Counted from the first letter of the stretch, positions 1 to 9,062 are shown. The stretch: DNA of 34,096 bases from Dehalococcoidales bacterium (GCA_028706655.1 JAQTVW010000007.1:1-34096), one strand, 5' to 3'. Numbers and translations: made by a program. Notes: generated by a model not told the origin, from the sequence alone.

Positions 1-495
1 CCGATAACCGCCCAGCGCCGGTCCTGCTGCCCAGCCTACGTTCCCCCCGACGCGCAGCAGTCCGTACGCCCCGGTGAGGCGCTCTTTGGGAGTCAGGTCG
101 GTGATTAGCGCGGAGACGCTCGGCCAGAGCATCGTCATCACCGAACGGCTTACGATATAAATCGCCGCAATCGATAAAACCGGAGCTTCAATGCCTACCA
201 GGAAAGCCAGACATAAATAAAGCAGCGCACCAATCCCCAGCGTGCCAATCAGGAGACGACGGCGGCCCAGCCGGTCGGAGAGGAATCCGCCCACTATGCC
301 GACCGCCGCCGAAGACAGCCCGCCGATGAGGATAACCGTGCCCACCAGGGACATCGAGATGCCGCGCTGCTGATGAAGATAGAGTGCCAGGAACGGCATA
401 CTGACGGAAATGCCCATGATGGTCAACAGCCAGACTGCCGTCGCCACCCAGACACCCGGGTAAAAACCATCCGTAAAACGCCCGAACATCTTCAT
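1..495 (-). CDS. MFS transporter, N-terminal part (gene runs off the left edge of the window)
   Basis: Manual reverse-strand reading from ATG at 495: MKMFGRFTDGFYPGVWVATAVWLLTIMGISVSMPFLALYLHQQRGISMSLVGTVILIGGLSSAAVGIVGGFLSDRLGRRRLLIGTLG...; contains the MFS loop motif GGFLSDRLGRRR. Not in the ORF track because it is open at the edge. Confidence 0.85.
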   Translation of the reverse strand, partial: MKMFGRFTDGFYPGVWVATAVWLLTIMGISVSMPFLALYLHQQRGISMSLVGTVILIGGLSSAAVGIVGGFLSDRLGRRRLLIGTLGIGALLYLCLAFLVGIEAPVLSIAAIYIVSRSVMTMLWPSVSALITDLTPKERLTGAYGLLRVGGNVGWAAGPALGGYR

Positions 496-562
496 AGTCA
501 GGGATATTAGCCGCTAGAATACCGGGTGTCAATCAGCCGGCGAGCAATAACTTCAGGCAGCT

Positions 563-1468
563 TCAGGCACTTTTCAGCCGGATGCGGTACTTCTCCGCCA
601 TGTGGTCCGGCTGGTAGGACTCTTTTGCCTGCCGCAGCGACAAATCGCCCAGGTCCTGCTCGCGGTTAACGAACGGTACTTGCTCGAAGGCATGCGCTGC
701 GAACTGCTGGTTGATGACCGCGTACAGCCCGCGTATTTCCGGGTTCGCTTTTTCGATGTGTACCACTCCGGTCGAGTTGTTCAGGAGTTCCCCGATGGCG
801 AAGGCTTCCACCCTGCCGTCAATGCGGATGAGTCCGCCCTTTAGTTTAAGATTCGCGAAGTTCTCGAGCGCTTCATTCACCGCGATATTCTCATCAGACA
901 GACCCAGGTCTTCCTCGCAACGGCGCTGCTGACACCACATCTCCACCATCTTTTGACACGCGGCGGCATTATCCTGAGTCAAATCTTCGTAGGTAAAGTG
1001 GTTGTTGCTGCGGAAGGTATTGATAAAGTTGCGCTTGGCATGGTACCTGCGCCCCGCCAGCCCGACGAGGTCCTCGGTGCGGTAGACATAGTCGAAATCG
1101 TCCCGGACAGGTTCGATAGTTAAGTCACCGGCACCGGCAAGCTCGGAAACCAATCGTGCATCACAACGTTCAAGCCGGGATTCTCCCTGACCCATATCTT
1201 TCAGCCAATCGAGAAAGGTGTGCGTCACCGCCTCACGCGGCGATGGACCAACGGGCGGTAAGCCTACTGCGCCATTTATCGTCCGGCTGAAAACAATAAG
1301 CAGCCAGTCGCTATAAACGGACAGCATCACTCGGTAGTGCGCCCGCCAGATGAACAGGTTGGTAAAAGTAAGTTCAGAGGTCTCCGGCTGGTATTTCCAG
1401 AACCAGTCCTGCACCGCGGGACGGTCTACCAGGCTGATAGGGCGAAATTCCGGAAATCGTGCAAGCAA
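563..1468 (-). CDS. DUF2156 (phosphatidylglycerol lysyltransferase C-terminal-like, GNAT fold) protein
   Basis: 301 aa ORF, 'FRPISLVDRPAVQDWFWKYQPETSELTFTNLFIWR' N-terminus typical of DUF2156; TTG start uncertain. Confidence 0.75.
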   Translation of the reverse strand: MLARFPEFRPISLVDRPAVQDWFWKYQPETSELTFTNLFIWRAHYRVMLSVYSDWLLIVFSRTINGAVGLPPVGPSPREAVTHTFLDWLKDMGQGESRLERCDARLVSELAGAGDLTIEPVRDDFDYVYRTEDLVGLAGRRYHAKRNFINTFRSNNHFTYEDLTQDNAAACQKMVEMWCQQRRCEEDLGLSDENIAVNEALENFANLKLKGGLIRIDGRVEAFAIGELLNNSTGVVHIEKANPEIRGLYAVINQQFAAHAFEQVPFVNREQDLGDLSLRQAKESYQPDHMAEKYRIRLKSA

Positions 1469-1476
1469 GTTCAGTT

Positions 1477-1647
1477 CTATTTCTTGATCGCTTTCTTTAT
1501 TTTCTCGGACATTTCCGGAGAGATACTTTTGATATTGTGCGATTTATCACCGTGCATCGCGATTATCTGCATCATTTCGTCCTGGTTCTCATCCTTGACT
1601 TCAAACTTGCAAGCCATGCCCACATCTTTGCATTTGAATGACGGCAT
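1477..1647 (-). CDS. Small DUF1059-family protein (56 aa)
   Basis: Manual translation MPSFKCKDVGMACKFEVKDENQDEMMQIIAMHGDKSHNIKSISPEMSEKIKKAIKK; upstream GGAGG on the minus strand; DUF1059-like CKDVGMxCxF motif. Missing from the supplied ORF track. Confidence 0.75.
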   Translation of the reverse strand: MPSFKCKDVGMACKFEVKDENQDEMMQIIAMHGDKSHNIKSISPEMSEKIKKAIKK

Positions 1648-1809
1648 TATGACCTCCTTATCTGTGAGTAATCAGCCTCTTTCAGTATTGTTTCAGGAAG
1701 GGAAAATAGTCAATACGTATCTCTACGAGTCCCGACCTATTGACTGTGCCGCCGGATAGCAATAGAGTCAATGTATAAGCCGGACTGACCGTCATACCGG
1801 AGGAGCATA

Positions 1810-2772
1810 ATGCCTACGTTGATTCTGAGCGGCAGCAATGTGCGTGATTTGCTGGATATGAAGAATGCTATTGACGCTGTAGAACAGGCGTTCCGGCAGT
1901 TGGCTCACGGCGCGGCGCAAATGCCCGCCAAGTCCTATCTGGTGCTGGAGAAGGGTGATTTCCGGGCGATGCCCGCGGCAATTGCGGGGGCGGTGGGCAT
2001 CAAGTGGGTCAATGTTCACCCGCAGAACCCTGCGCGCGGCTTACCCACCGTCATGGGAAGCCTGATATATAACGACCCGGATACCGGTTACCCCCTGGCG
2101 ATAATGGATGCGACTGGAATCACCGCTTACCGTACGGGAGCGACCGCGGCTATCGCATCCAAATACCTGGCGAGAAAGGACGCCCGCACGTTGGGCATCG
2201 TGGGAGCGGGACGGCAGGCGTATACCCAATTGCTCGCTCATGCCGAGCTTTTCGACCTGGAGCAAGTGCTGGTCTATGATTTATCGACAGCCGCAATAGA
2301 CAGGTTCATTGCAGATTTCCCGCAGTTCCCGGTCAAGGCATCGCGGCTGGGGGAGGTCGCCGCTGCGGATATCGTTTGCACCGTTACGCCGGCGCGCCAG
2401 CCAGTGCTCAGGAAAGAATGGGTCCGACCGGGGACGCATATCAACGCTATCGGGGCAGACGCCAAAGGCAAAGAGGAACTCGAACCGGCGATTCTCAAAT
2501 CAGCCGTGGTAGTCGTGGATGATATCGAGCAGGCGACCGGCGGCGGGGAAATCAATGTGCCCATCAGTCGGGGGCTTTTTACCGAATCGGACATCTATGC
2601 AACACTGGCGGATATTGTCTCAGGGAAGAAGCCCGGGCGCCGCAGCAACGATGAAATTACCATCTTCGATTCTACCGGTATTGCCATTGAAGATATCGCA
2701 TGCGCCCGCATTATCTACGAAAAAGCAAAACAATCCGGCAAGTACCTTTCGATAGATTTTATCGAAGGCTGA
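1810..2772 (+). CDS. Ornithine cyclodeaminase / mu-crystallin family protein
   Basis: 320 aa; AVGIKWVNVHPQNPARGLPTVMG...GITAYRTGATAAIASKYLARKDARTLGIVGAGRQA (Rossmann) typical of OCD/mu-crystallin; RBS ggagg upstream. Confidence 0.88.
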   Translation: MPTLILSGSNVRDLLDMKNAIDAVEQAFRQLAHGAAQMPAKSYLVLEKGDFRAMPAAIAGAVGIKWVNVHPQNPARGLPTVMGSLIYNDPDTGYPLAIMDATGITAYRTGATAAIASKYLARKDARTLGIVGAGRQAYTQLLAHAELFDLEQVLVYDLSTAAIDRFIADFPQFPVKASRLGEVAAADIVCTVTPARQPVLRKEWVRPGTHINAIGADAKGKEELEPAILKSAVVVVDDIEQATGGGEINVPISRGLFTESDIYATLADIVSGKKPGRRSNDEITIFDSTGIAIEDIACARIIYEKAKQSGKYLSIDFIEG

Positions 2773-2786
2773 TACCCGGATATCAG
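2769..2786 (+). terminator. Weak candidate intrinsic terminator after the OCD-family gene
   Basis: CTGATA-cccgga-TATCAG followed by TTTT; overlaps the stop codon; short AT-rich stem. Confidence 0.3.
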
Positions 2787-2863
2787 TTTTGGTGAGTCGT
2801 GAACCAGAAAGCCTTGCCGATTCATCCTTCGACAAGCTCAGGAGAGCAGAATAAAACTATCTC

Positions 2864-3202
2864 TCAGGACCGTATCATCACCAGCATCATCTTGAACTTC
2901 TGGATAGCTTTCAGGGCATGCGTCTGGTTCGCCGGCATGATAATCGTTTCGCCTTCCTTCAGGCGGTTGGGCTTGCCCGCGATGGTTATCTCGGCTTCCC
3001 CTTCGATAAGATACACGAAGGCATCATAGGGTGCGGTATGTTCGCTTAACCCCTGTCCCGTATCAAAGGCGAACAGAGTTATCGTGCCGACCTTCTTATC
3101 GATAAGCGTCCGGCTGACTACTGAAGCATCGCGGTAGTCGACCATTTCACGCAGTTTTTCGACCCGCCCGGTATTAGTTTGTGCCACGAGCACCTCCAAC
3201 AT
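2864..3202 (-). CDS. Small cupin-domain protein
   Basis: MLEVLVAQTNTGRVEKLREMVDYRDASVVSRTLIDKKVGTITLFAFDTGQGLSEHTAPYDAFVYLIEGEAEITIAGKPNRLKEGETIIMPANQTHALKA; cupin motifs. Start reset to internal ATG at 3202; the supplied ORF extends out of frame into the upstream gene. Confidence 0.85.
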   Translation of the reverse strand: MLEVLVAQTNTGRVEKLREMVDYRDASVVSRTLIDKKVGTITLFAFDTGQGLSEHTAPYDAFVYLIEGEAEITIAGKPNRLKEGETIIMPANQTHALKAIQKFKMMLVMIRS

Positions 3203-4385
3203 TTGATTCCTGCGGGATTTCCGCCGTGGCGTAGCGCAGGACCGCCGCTGCCGGTGTGCCGTCCGGCATATTCTCCGGAGCAACGACATGCACCGTCCCC
3301 CGGTGAGCGAGGGTATGCGCTGCCGCCATGTCCAGTAAATCCTCGTCGCAGGACTCTTCTTTTGCATGCAATGATACCACATTTGTATACGGGTCGAAAG
3401 TGCCCCACCTTTCTGCCCCGGCGGCGATGAGCAGGCGATATACCTTCCCCGAATAGGAGTCAGTGACTATCCTGGACAAATCTTCGGCGGTTTTTCCGGT
3501 GCCCGCCAGCTTGCGGTACTGCCTCGCTGCCTCTTCCTCCTCGCGCTTGAAATGAGGCTCGATGATTGCCCAGGCTTTAGCGTGAATCTCTTCGGGAGTG
3601 AGACGGTCGGGATTACCTTCAACTGCTTCGCCAAACAGGTTCGCATAAGTATTCGCCTCTTTATATATCGGGAAGAAATAGTCTACGCCCGCGAGCACCA
3701 GCGGAGCGTTTTCATTCTCCAGGATATCACGGCGTAACCCTCTGTCTACCATGTGCGAATATTTTAACAGTTCGTCTTTGCGGTCTTCGGGCTCCTTGCC
3801 GTGCGCTAAAACCGGTTCTCTGCCCGGCAGTCCGGAATGGTGATGGAATTGCAGTTCTCTATCGAAGTGCTCATATTTCATAGCCTCGGCAAGGCTGCGC
3901 GGGATGATGCCGTCCAGGTCGATTTCCCGGAATCCGTAGTGAGTGCACTGATACAGCCGTACCGTTTTCTGACTGATTGCCAGGATATAAAACAGTCCGT
4001 CAGCGCTCAGCATCGTCAAAAGCGGCTTAACGTGGAATCGTTTGCTCACTACGACCGCTTCCTTGAACTGCACCGGCAGCCGGTAATAACGGAAGAAGTC
4101 ATCCGCCAGGAAAACGACAAGCCCATCACCCTGGTGCCTCCAGAAAAAACTATCGGTCAGGATGCCCTGCACCGGCTCCAGGAACTTCGTCGCTTCCGGC
4201 GCGCGCAGGCCTGCCTTCATCAATCGCGCATGGGCATCCTTTAACAGGTTTCGCAACCGGACAGGGTTCTGCTGCGTCTGGTCGGTGCCGCCTTTATAGG
4301 TGGGCAGGTACATAGAAACGCAAATACAGCCTACCGTTTGTGCTTCCAACAGCATTTTCAGTTCGCCTTTGGGAAATATATCCAT
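3174..4385 (-). CDS. baeRF-type (bacterial archaeo-eukaryotic release factor-like) domain protein
   Basis: About 404 aa; 'FFIYKEAN..NLFGEAVEGNPD..' and C-terminal '..LLDMAAAHTLAHRGTVHVVAPENMPDGTPAAAVLRY' resemble baeRF family proteins; ATG at 4385 with AAGGAAGGTG upstream preferred over GTG 4394. Confidence 0.7.
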   Translation of the reverse strand: MDIFPKGELKMLLEAQTVGCICVSMYLPTYKGGTDQTQQNPVRLRNLLKDAHARLMKAGLRAPEATKFLEPVQGILTDSFFWRHQGDGLVVFLADDFFRYYRLPVQFKEAVVVSKRFHVKPLLTMLSADGLFYILAISQKTVRLYQCTHYGFREIDLDGIIPRSLAEAMKYEHFDRELQFHHHSGLPGREPVLAHGKEPEDRKDELLKYSHMVDRGLRRDILENENAPLVLAGVDYFFPIYKEANTYANLFGEAVEGNPDRLTPEEIHAKAWAIIEPHFKREEEEAARQYRKLAGTGKTAEDLSRIVTDSYSGKVYRLLIAAGAERWGTFDPYTNVVSLHAKEESCDEDLLDMAAAHTLAHRGTVHVVAPENMPDGTPAAAVLRYATAEIPQESNVGGARGTN

Positions 4386-4484
4386 AGTTGTCACCTTCCT
4401 TTCACTGACTACCAGCTTAATATTTCCCGAGCCGGATTGGTATCCGTAAAGATACGTATTTTAGAAATAAATGCTCACCGATTT

Positions 4485-4514
4485 TTTACAACATGAGTGT
4501 TCCTGTTATATACT
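4485..4514 (+). promoter_or_regulatory. Candidate sigma70-type promoter TTTACA-N18-TATACT
   Basis: TTTACA 4485-4490, TATACT 4509-4514, 24 nt upstream of the ATG at 4539. Confidence 0.5.
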
Positions 4515-4538
4515 GGCAGCAAAAAGGACTGGCGAAAT

Positions 4539-5942
4539 ATGAAATCAGAATCAGCAGGTGTTGACTCGGTAAGAGTGTTCTTTGAACCACGGAGCGTGGC
4601 GGTGGTGGGGGCTTCCCGCACGCCGGGTAAGCTGGGGAATACTGTTCTAAAAAACCTGCTGACATGGAAATTCCCGGGGCAGATTTTCCCGGTCAACCCC
4701 AATCCCGGAGATATCCTGGGTTTGCCCGCCTACACCTCGGTGAGCGCCATCCCGCATCCTGTCGAGCTCGCTGTTATCGCCATTCCCATGGATTATGTCC
4801 TGGATGTCGCCCGCGAATGTGCCGGCAAGGGCGTCAAAGGGATGGTCATTATAACTTCCGGCTTCAATGAAATCGGCGAGGAAGGCGCGCGGCGCCAGCA
4901 GGAATTGCTGCGCATTGCCAGAAGCGCGGGCATGAGAATCGTTGGTCCCAACACAACCGGCATCGTCAATCCCTACCATCCCTTCACCACCACCTTTGTC
5001 GAAATGGGGGCGGTCCGGAAGGGCGCCATCGCTTTTATCGCGCAGACCGGCATGTTCGCCGGGCTGATGCTGCAACGCATCATGACCGCGGAGAACTTCG
5101 GGCTCAGTATCGTCGCCGGGCTGGGCAATAAATCGGACGTCGCCGACCATGATATCCTGGAATACCTGGCGCAGGATGACAACACCAAAGCCATCATGAT
5201 GTACATCGAGGGCGTCAAAGACGGACGCCGTTTTTATGAAACAGCGCGCCGCCTGACCAAAACCAAGCCGATTACCGCAATGAAAATCGGGCGGACCCCG
5301 GAGGGCGCCCGGGCGGCGCTGTCCCATACCGGCTCACTGACGGGCAGCGATGCCGTTTTCGATGCGGTCTGCCGCCAGGCGGGCATCGTCCGCGCCAGCG
5401 ACTTCGACGAGCTAATCGATTTTGCCAAGATGTTCGCCTGCCAGCCCGTGCCAAAGACCAGCCGCACGGCGGTCGTGACCCTGTCCATGGGCGCCGGTGC
5501 GCTCGCCTCCGACTTCTGCTACGAGAGCGGTCTGGAGTTGGTGAAGCTTAAACCTGCCACGCTGGAGAAAGTCGCCCGCAAATCGCCGTCGTGGGCTAAG
5601 CTGACCAATCCTATGGATATCGAAACCATGGTGGAACTGGTGGGACCGGTGGAAGGCTACCGGACCGCAATAGAAGCAGCGCTTGCGGATGAGAATGTCG
5701 ACCAGTGTCTTATCATCGGCGCTACCGTGCTCCAGACTGAGTCCGATGTCCGCTTCCTGGAATCTGTCCGTAAAGCCTATCCTCAAAAAGCAATATCAGT
5801 CTGTATATTGGGTGCCAAAGATGTTTACGAGCGGCTTTTCCCTGCCATCGAGAAGTATCAGATACCGGTTTTCCCCGGTCTGCGCCGTGCGGTTAATGCA
5901 CTCGCGGCGCTGAACCGCTACCGCCAGCTTAACCGGGAATAA
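4539..5942 (+). CDS. NDP-forming acyl-CoA synthetase alpha-type subunit (CoA-binding plus ligase-CoA domains, no ATP-grasp)
   Basis: FFEPRSVAVVGASRTPGKLGNTVLKNLL (CoA-binding), ...AALSHTGSLTGSD (phospho-His motif); ORF track start 4497 overlaps the candidate promoter, so ATG 4539 preferred. Confidence 0.85.
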   Translation: MKSESAGVDSVRVFFEPRSVAVVGASRTPGKLGNTVLKNLLTWKFPGQIFPVNPNPGDILGLPAYTSVSAIPHPVELAVIAIPMDYVLDVARECAGKGVKGMVIITSGFNEIGEEGARRQQELLRIARSAGMRIVGPNTTGIVNPYHPFTTTFVEMGAVRKGAIAFIAQTGMFAGLMLQRIMTAENFGLSIVAGLGNKSDVADHDILEYLAQDDNTKAIMMYIEGVKDGRRFYETARRLTKTKPITAMKIGRTPEGARAALSHTGSLTGSDAVFDAVCRQAGIVRASDFDELIDFAKMFACQPVPKTSRTAVVTLSMGAGALASDFCYESGLELVKLKPATLEKVARKSPSWAKLTNPMDIETMVELVGPVEGYRTAIEAALADENVDQCLIIGATVLQTESDVRFLESVRKAYPQKAISVCILGAKDVYERLFPAIEKYQIPVFPGLRRAVNALAALNRYRQLNRE

Positions 5943-6046
5943 GGACAGTCGGATTCTCGCAAACGCCATCGCGTTATTGCTTCTTTGCCATTCGTGGAGT
6001 GGAGCAGTTCCCTCATTTCATTGTACAATTAACTTAAGAGATTTTA

Positions 6047-6541
6047 ATGTTCGACGCTTATCTGGATATCGAAACCACCGGCTTATCTTCCTGGAATTCG
6101 GAGATAACCGTTATCGGCATCTACCTGGTGAAAAGCCGCGAGAGCCGCATGCTGCAGCTGACCGGGCGGGACGTGACCGCTTATAACCTCCGTGAAGCCC
6201 TCGATGGCGTCAAGACAATTTACACCTATAACGGCAGCAGGTTCGACCTACCCTTCATTTACAGCACCCTCGGCGTTGACGTCGAAAAGGCTATCCATCA
6301 CACCGACCTCATGTATGATTGCTGGCGCTGCAAGCTGAAAGGCGGACTCAAGTCCGTGGAAGAACAACTTGGAATCCCCCGCAAGCTTAAAGGCATCACC
6401 GGCTGGGATGCGGTGCGCCTGTGGTATCAATACCAGGAAAATGACGACCGCGACGCGCTCAACACCCTGCTTGAATACAACAAAGAAGATGTGATGAACC
6501 TGAAAGTCTTGCGGGAAAAACTGCGGACTGCCCCACGGTAG
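6047..6541 (+). CDS. YprB-like RNase H-fold / DEDD 3'-5' exonuclease domain protein
   Basis: YLDIETTGLS ... YNGSRFDLPFI ... HTDLMYDCWR ... YNKEDVMNL: acidic motifs of the RNase_H_2/YprB family. Confidence 0.8.
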   Translation: MFDAYLDIETTGLSSWNSEITVIGIYLVKSRESRMLQLTGRDVTAYNLREALDGVKTIYTYNGSRFDLPFIYSTLGVDVEKAIHHTDLMYDCWRCKLKGGLKSVEEQLGIPRKLKGITGWDAVRLWYQYQENDDRDALNTLLEYNKEDVMNLKVLREKLRTAPR

Positions 6542-6550
6542 AGAACCCGG

Positions 6551-7816
6551 TTAAACTGATTTATTCGCTGAAGCAGTCGTTCTCTTGATGACGAACGTAA
6601 GCACCACCGCGCAGACACTGGCAAAGACCCCGATGGTAAATGGTACCTGATAACTCTGCGTCGCATCGAAGATTTGCCCCGCCGCCCACGACCCGAACGC
6701 GCCGCCGATAGTTGCGCCGGTTACTACCACTCCAACGAGCGCCGAGACCAGGCGGAAGCCGAAGAAATGCCCCACTAACGTCGGCAGGATAGACCACTCC
6801 CCGCCGTATGCCAGCCCGAAGACCACCGCCAGGGCATAGAATGTCCAGAGAGAGCGCGTAAAAATGAATGCCAGCAGAGACAATGCCAGTATCGAACAGC
6901 ATATTATGAGCATGTTCATGCCGCCGAACTTGTCTGACGCGGCTCCCATCGATAACCTCCCTGCGATACTGCCGATACCGACGACACTCACGATAGTTGC
7001 GGCTACCTGCGGCGCAATGCCGAGGTCGGTGGTATAGTTGACCAGGTGTACCATTATCATCTGGACGCCGGAATTAAAAAAGAGATACACCACGAACAGC
7101 AGCCAGAGCGATTTCGTCCGCAGGGCGGAAGACATGGTGGTTTGCGGATTAGTGCCTGCCGGCGTTGGCGGCGCGTCCTTCCGGGGGTTCTGTTCCGCAG
7201 TTCCGGCGGGTCCGCGCCGCAAAAGCAGAGCGCTGCCAATCATGGCGACCCAGACAATGATACCAAATCGCAAGTAGGCGACCGACCAGCCGGCGTCCGC
7301 GATGAGGCGCTCGATTATAGGCACCATCAGCAACGTGCCCAACCCGATGCCCGTCGCCACAATGCCGAGCGTCAGCCCCCGGCGGCGGTCAAACCAGCGG
7401 GCAGTAGTGCCCGTACCGATGGGAAACCCACCGCTGATACCGATGCCGCTGATGAGACCGTAGGCAATGTAAAGCTGCCACAATTCGGTGATACGGCTGG
7501 CAAGCACCAGCCCCAGCCCGGCCATGACGGCACATGCCGTCTCTACCCGAGCGGGTCCAAACCGGTCAGCGAGCCAACCCACGGGCACGGCGAATAACCC
7601 GTGGGTCAGCATCAATGTCGAATAAGCGCCGGAAGTAGCCGCCCGGCTCCAGCCGAACTCCGCCGCCAGCGGCTTGAAAAACACGCCGAAGCTGTACATG
7701 ATGCCCGATTGCATGACGAGCAACATAGTACTGGCAACGACAATTACCCAGCCGTAAGATGAACCCCGGCTCGGCGCCTGTTCCGATACGGACATAGCAC
7801 CCTTTTCTGCAATCAA
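6551..7816 (-). CDS. MFS transporter (oxalate/formate antiporter or monocarboxylate-like)
   Basis: 421 aa, about 12 hydrophobic segments, 'YSFGVFFKPLAAEFGWSRAATSGAYS', 'GWLADRFGP', 'GAASDKFGG'. Confidence 0.88.
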   Translation of the reverse strand: MIAEKGAMSVSEQAPSRGSSYGWVIVVASTMLLVMQSGIMYSFGVFFKPLAAEFGWSRAATSGAYSTLMLTHGLFAVPVGWLADRFGPARVETACAVMAGLGLVLASRITELWQLYIAYGLISGIGISGGFPIGTGTTARWFDRRRGLTLGIVATGIGLGTLLMVPIIERLIADAGWSVAYLRFGIIVWVAMIGSALLLRRGPAGTAEQNPRKDAPPTPAGTNPQTTMSSALRTKSLWLLFVVYLFFNSGVQMIMVHLVNYTTDLGIAPQVAATIVSVVGIGSIAGRLSMGAASDKFGGMNMLIICCSILALSLLAFIFTRSLWTFYALAVVFGLAYGGEWSILPTLVGHFFGFRLVSALVGVVVTGATIGGAFGSWAAGQIFDATQSYQVPFTIGVFASVCAVVLTFVIKRTTASANKSV

Positions 7817-7866
7817 TGTTGCAGTGTGGAATGGCTTAAACCGATGCCAATGCGGTTATGTGCAGT

Positions 7867-8646
7867 TTAGAGCACCGGTTTGCCGGCAGCTTTGAATTCC
7901 TCAACGAGTATCGGCACTGCCATATTCAGTGTATGGATGCCCAGGACGCTCGCCAGTTCGAAGACTTCCATGATTTCTTCAGCCGTCGCGCCGTAGCCCA
8001 GCGCATTCTTGATATGCTGTCTCGTACCTACGGCATGCAGGTGAGTGCAGGAAACATCGATTGCGATGTAAACAAATTCTTTGATTTTGGGCGGCAGGAC
8101 GCCCTGCAGCCACGGCTTGGACGAATACACCCGGTAAGCATCAAAAAAGTCCGGGGCCAGTCTGAGCAATTGCCCCCAGGCTTCCTCGCTCCAGTAACCT
8201 CTCGCCTTGGTGAATTTTTCCTTGATTTCTTTTTGTTTCGGGGTTAAAGCTTCAGGCAGCGCCGGTTTGCCGGCAGCCTTGAGTTCCTCGACAAGTATCG
8301 GCACTGCCATATTCAGCGTATGGATGCCCAGGACGCTCGCCAGCTCGAAGACTTCCATGATTTCTTCTTTGGTCGCGCCGTAGCCCAGCGCATTCTTGAT
8401 ATGCACATGGGTGCCCGGGGCATTTAGATGGGTGCACGCGACATCAATGGCGATGTAAACAAACTCTTTGATTTTGGGCGGCAGGACGCCCTGCAACCAC
8501 GGCTTGGACGAATACGCCCTATAAGCATCAAAAAAGTCCGGATCCAGTCTGAGCAACTGTCCCCAGGCTTCCTCACTCCAGTAGCCCCGCGCCTTGGTGA
8601 ATTTTTCCTTGATTTCTTTTTGTTTCGGGGTTAAATCTTCAGCCAC
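7867..8646 (-). CDS. Carboxymuconolactone decarboxylase (CMD)-family protein with two tandem near-identical domains
   Basis: Two copies of LTPKQKEIKEKFTKARGYWSEEAWGQLLRL.PDFFDAYR.YSSKPWLQGVLPPKIKEFVYIAIDV.CTHL......HIKNALGYGAT.EEIMEVFELASVLGIHTLNMAVPILVEE; GTG start at 8646 preceded by GGAGG. Confidence 0.85.
   Translation of the reverse strand: MAEDLTPKQKEIKEKFTKARGYWSEEAWGQLLRLDPDFFDAYRAYSSKPWLQGVLPPKIKEFVYIAIDVACTHLNAPGTHVHIKNALGYGATKEEIMEVFELASVLGIHTLNMAVPILVEELKAAGKPALPEALTPKQKEIKEKFTKARGYWSEEAWGQLLRLAPDFFDAYRVYSSKPWLQGVLPPKIKEFVYIAIDVSCTHLHAVGTRQHIKNALGYGATAEEIMEVFELASVLGIHTLNMAVPILVEEFKAAGKPVL
7867..8646 (-). repeat. Intragenic tandem duplication, 387 bp period
   Basis: Same sequence starts at about 7875 (ccggtttgccggcag...) and 8262 (ccggtttgccggcag...), offset 387 nt = 129 codons, highly similar across the unit. 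Confidence 0.9.
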
Positions 8647-8808
8647 AGTTTTCCTCCTATAATAATTCCGGGTTGATTTGCCATGTTGCGGGCAATGACG
8701 TTGATTAAGTATTTTACGGGAGTTTCGGGTATGTGTCAAACGCAACACGATGACGCAAAAGGTGACTGTCAGGTATGTCGCCAGATATTGATTTTATATG
8801 GTTTTTCC

Positions 8809-8837
8809 TTGACTTTAATCGGTCAAAGTTGTAGATT
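8809..8837 (+). promoter_or_regulatory. Candidate promoter TTGACT-N17-TAGATT for the CoA-transferase/mutase block
   Basis: TTGACT 8809-8814, TAGATT 8832-8837; about 225 bp upstream of ATG 9063; TTGAC-N8-GTCAA inverted repeat overlaps it. Confidence 0.35.
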
Positions 8838-9062
8838 ATTTCTGGTTCGTCTGAATAATGATAAGTTGTTTGATATCATCCCTGAAATGCTTTTACGATT
8901 TCCCCCGGCTCTCTCCGCCGAATGTGATTCGGCACACCGCAAAATTCCAGCCAGACTATCAATGGCATCAAGCATCGTCTTTTCTGAGTTACCCTTTGTT
9001 AGAATCTCCAGACTCGATTTTGGAGTGTATATAGGCACACCCTTTTATTTGTGAGGAGAGGC

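Noticed and set aside
188-532. 114 aa minus-strand ORF in the track
   Set aside because: Wrong frame; the adjacent minus frame starting at 495 gives a clear MFS transporter N-terminus.
4647-5327. 226 aa minus-strand ORF
   Set aside because: Antisense to the acyl-CoA synthetase alpha-type gene; composition typical of a shadow ORF.
7046-7597. 183 aa + strand ORF antisense to the MFS transporter
   Set aside because: Low-complexity Arg/Gln/His-rich shadow ORF opposite a well-supported transporter; no RBS or domain features.
8683-9054. 123 aa + ORF (and 71 aa - ORF 8823-9038) in the gap before the CoA-transferase operon
   Set aside because: No recognisable domain, no convincing RBS, and candidate promoter elements lie inside; more likely a regulatory gap.
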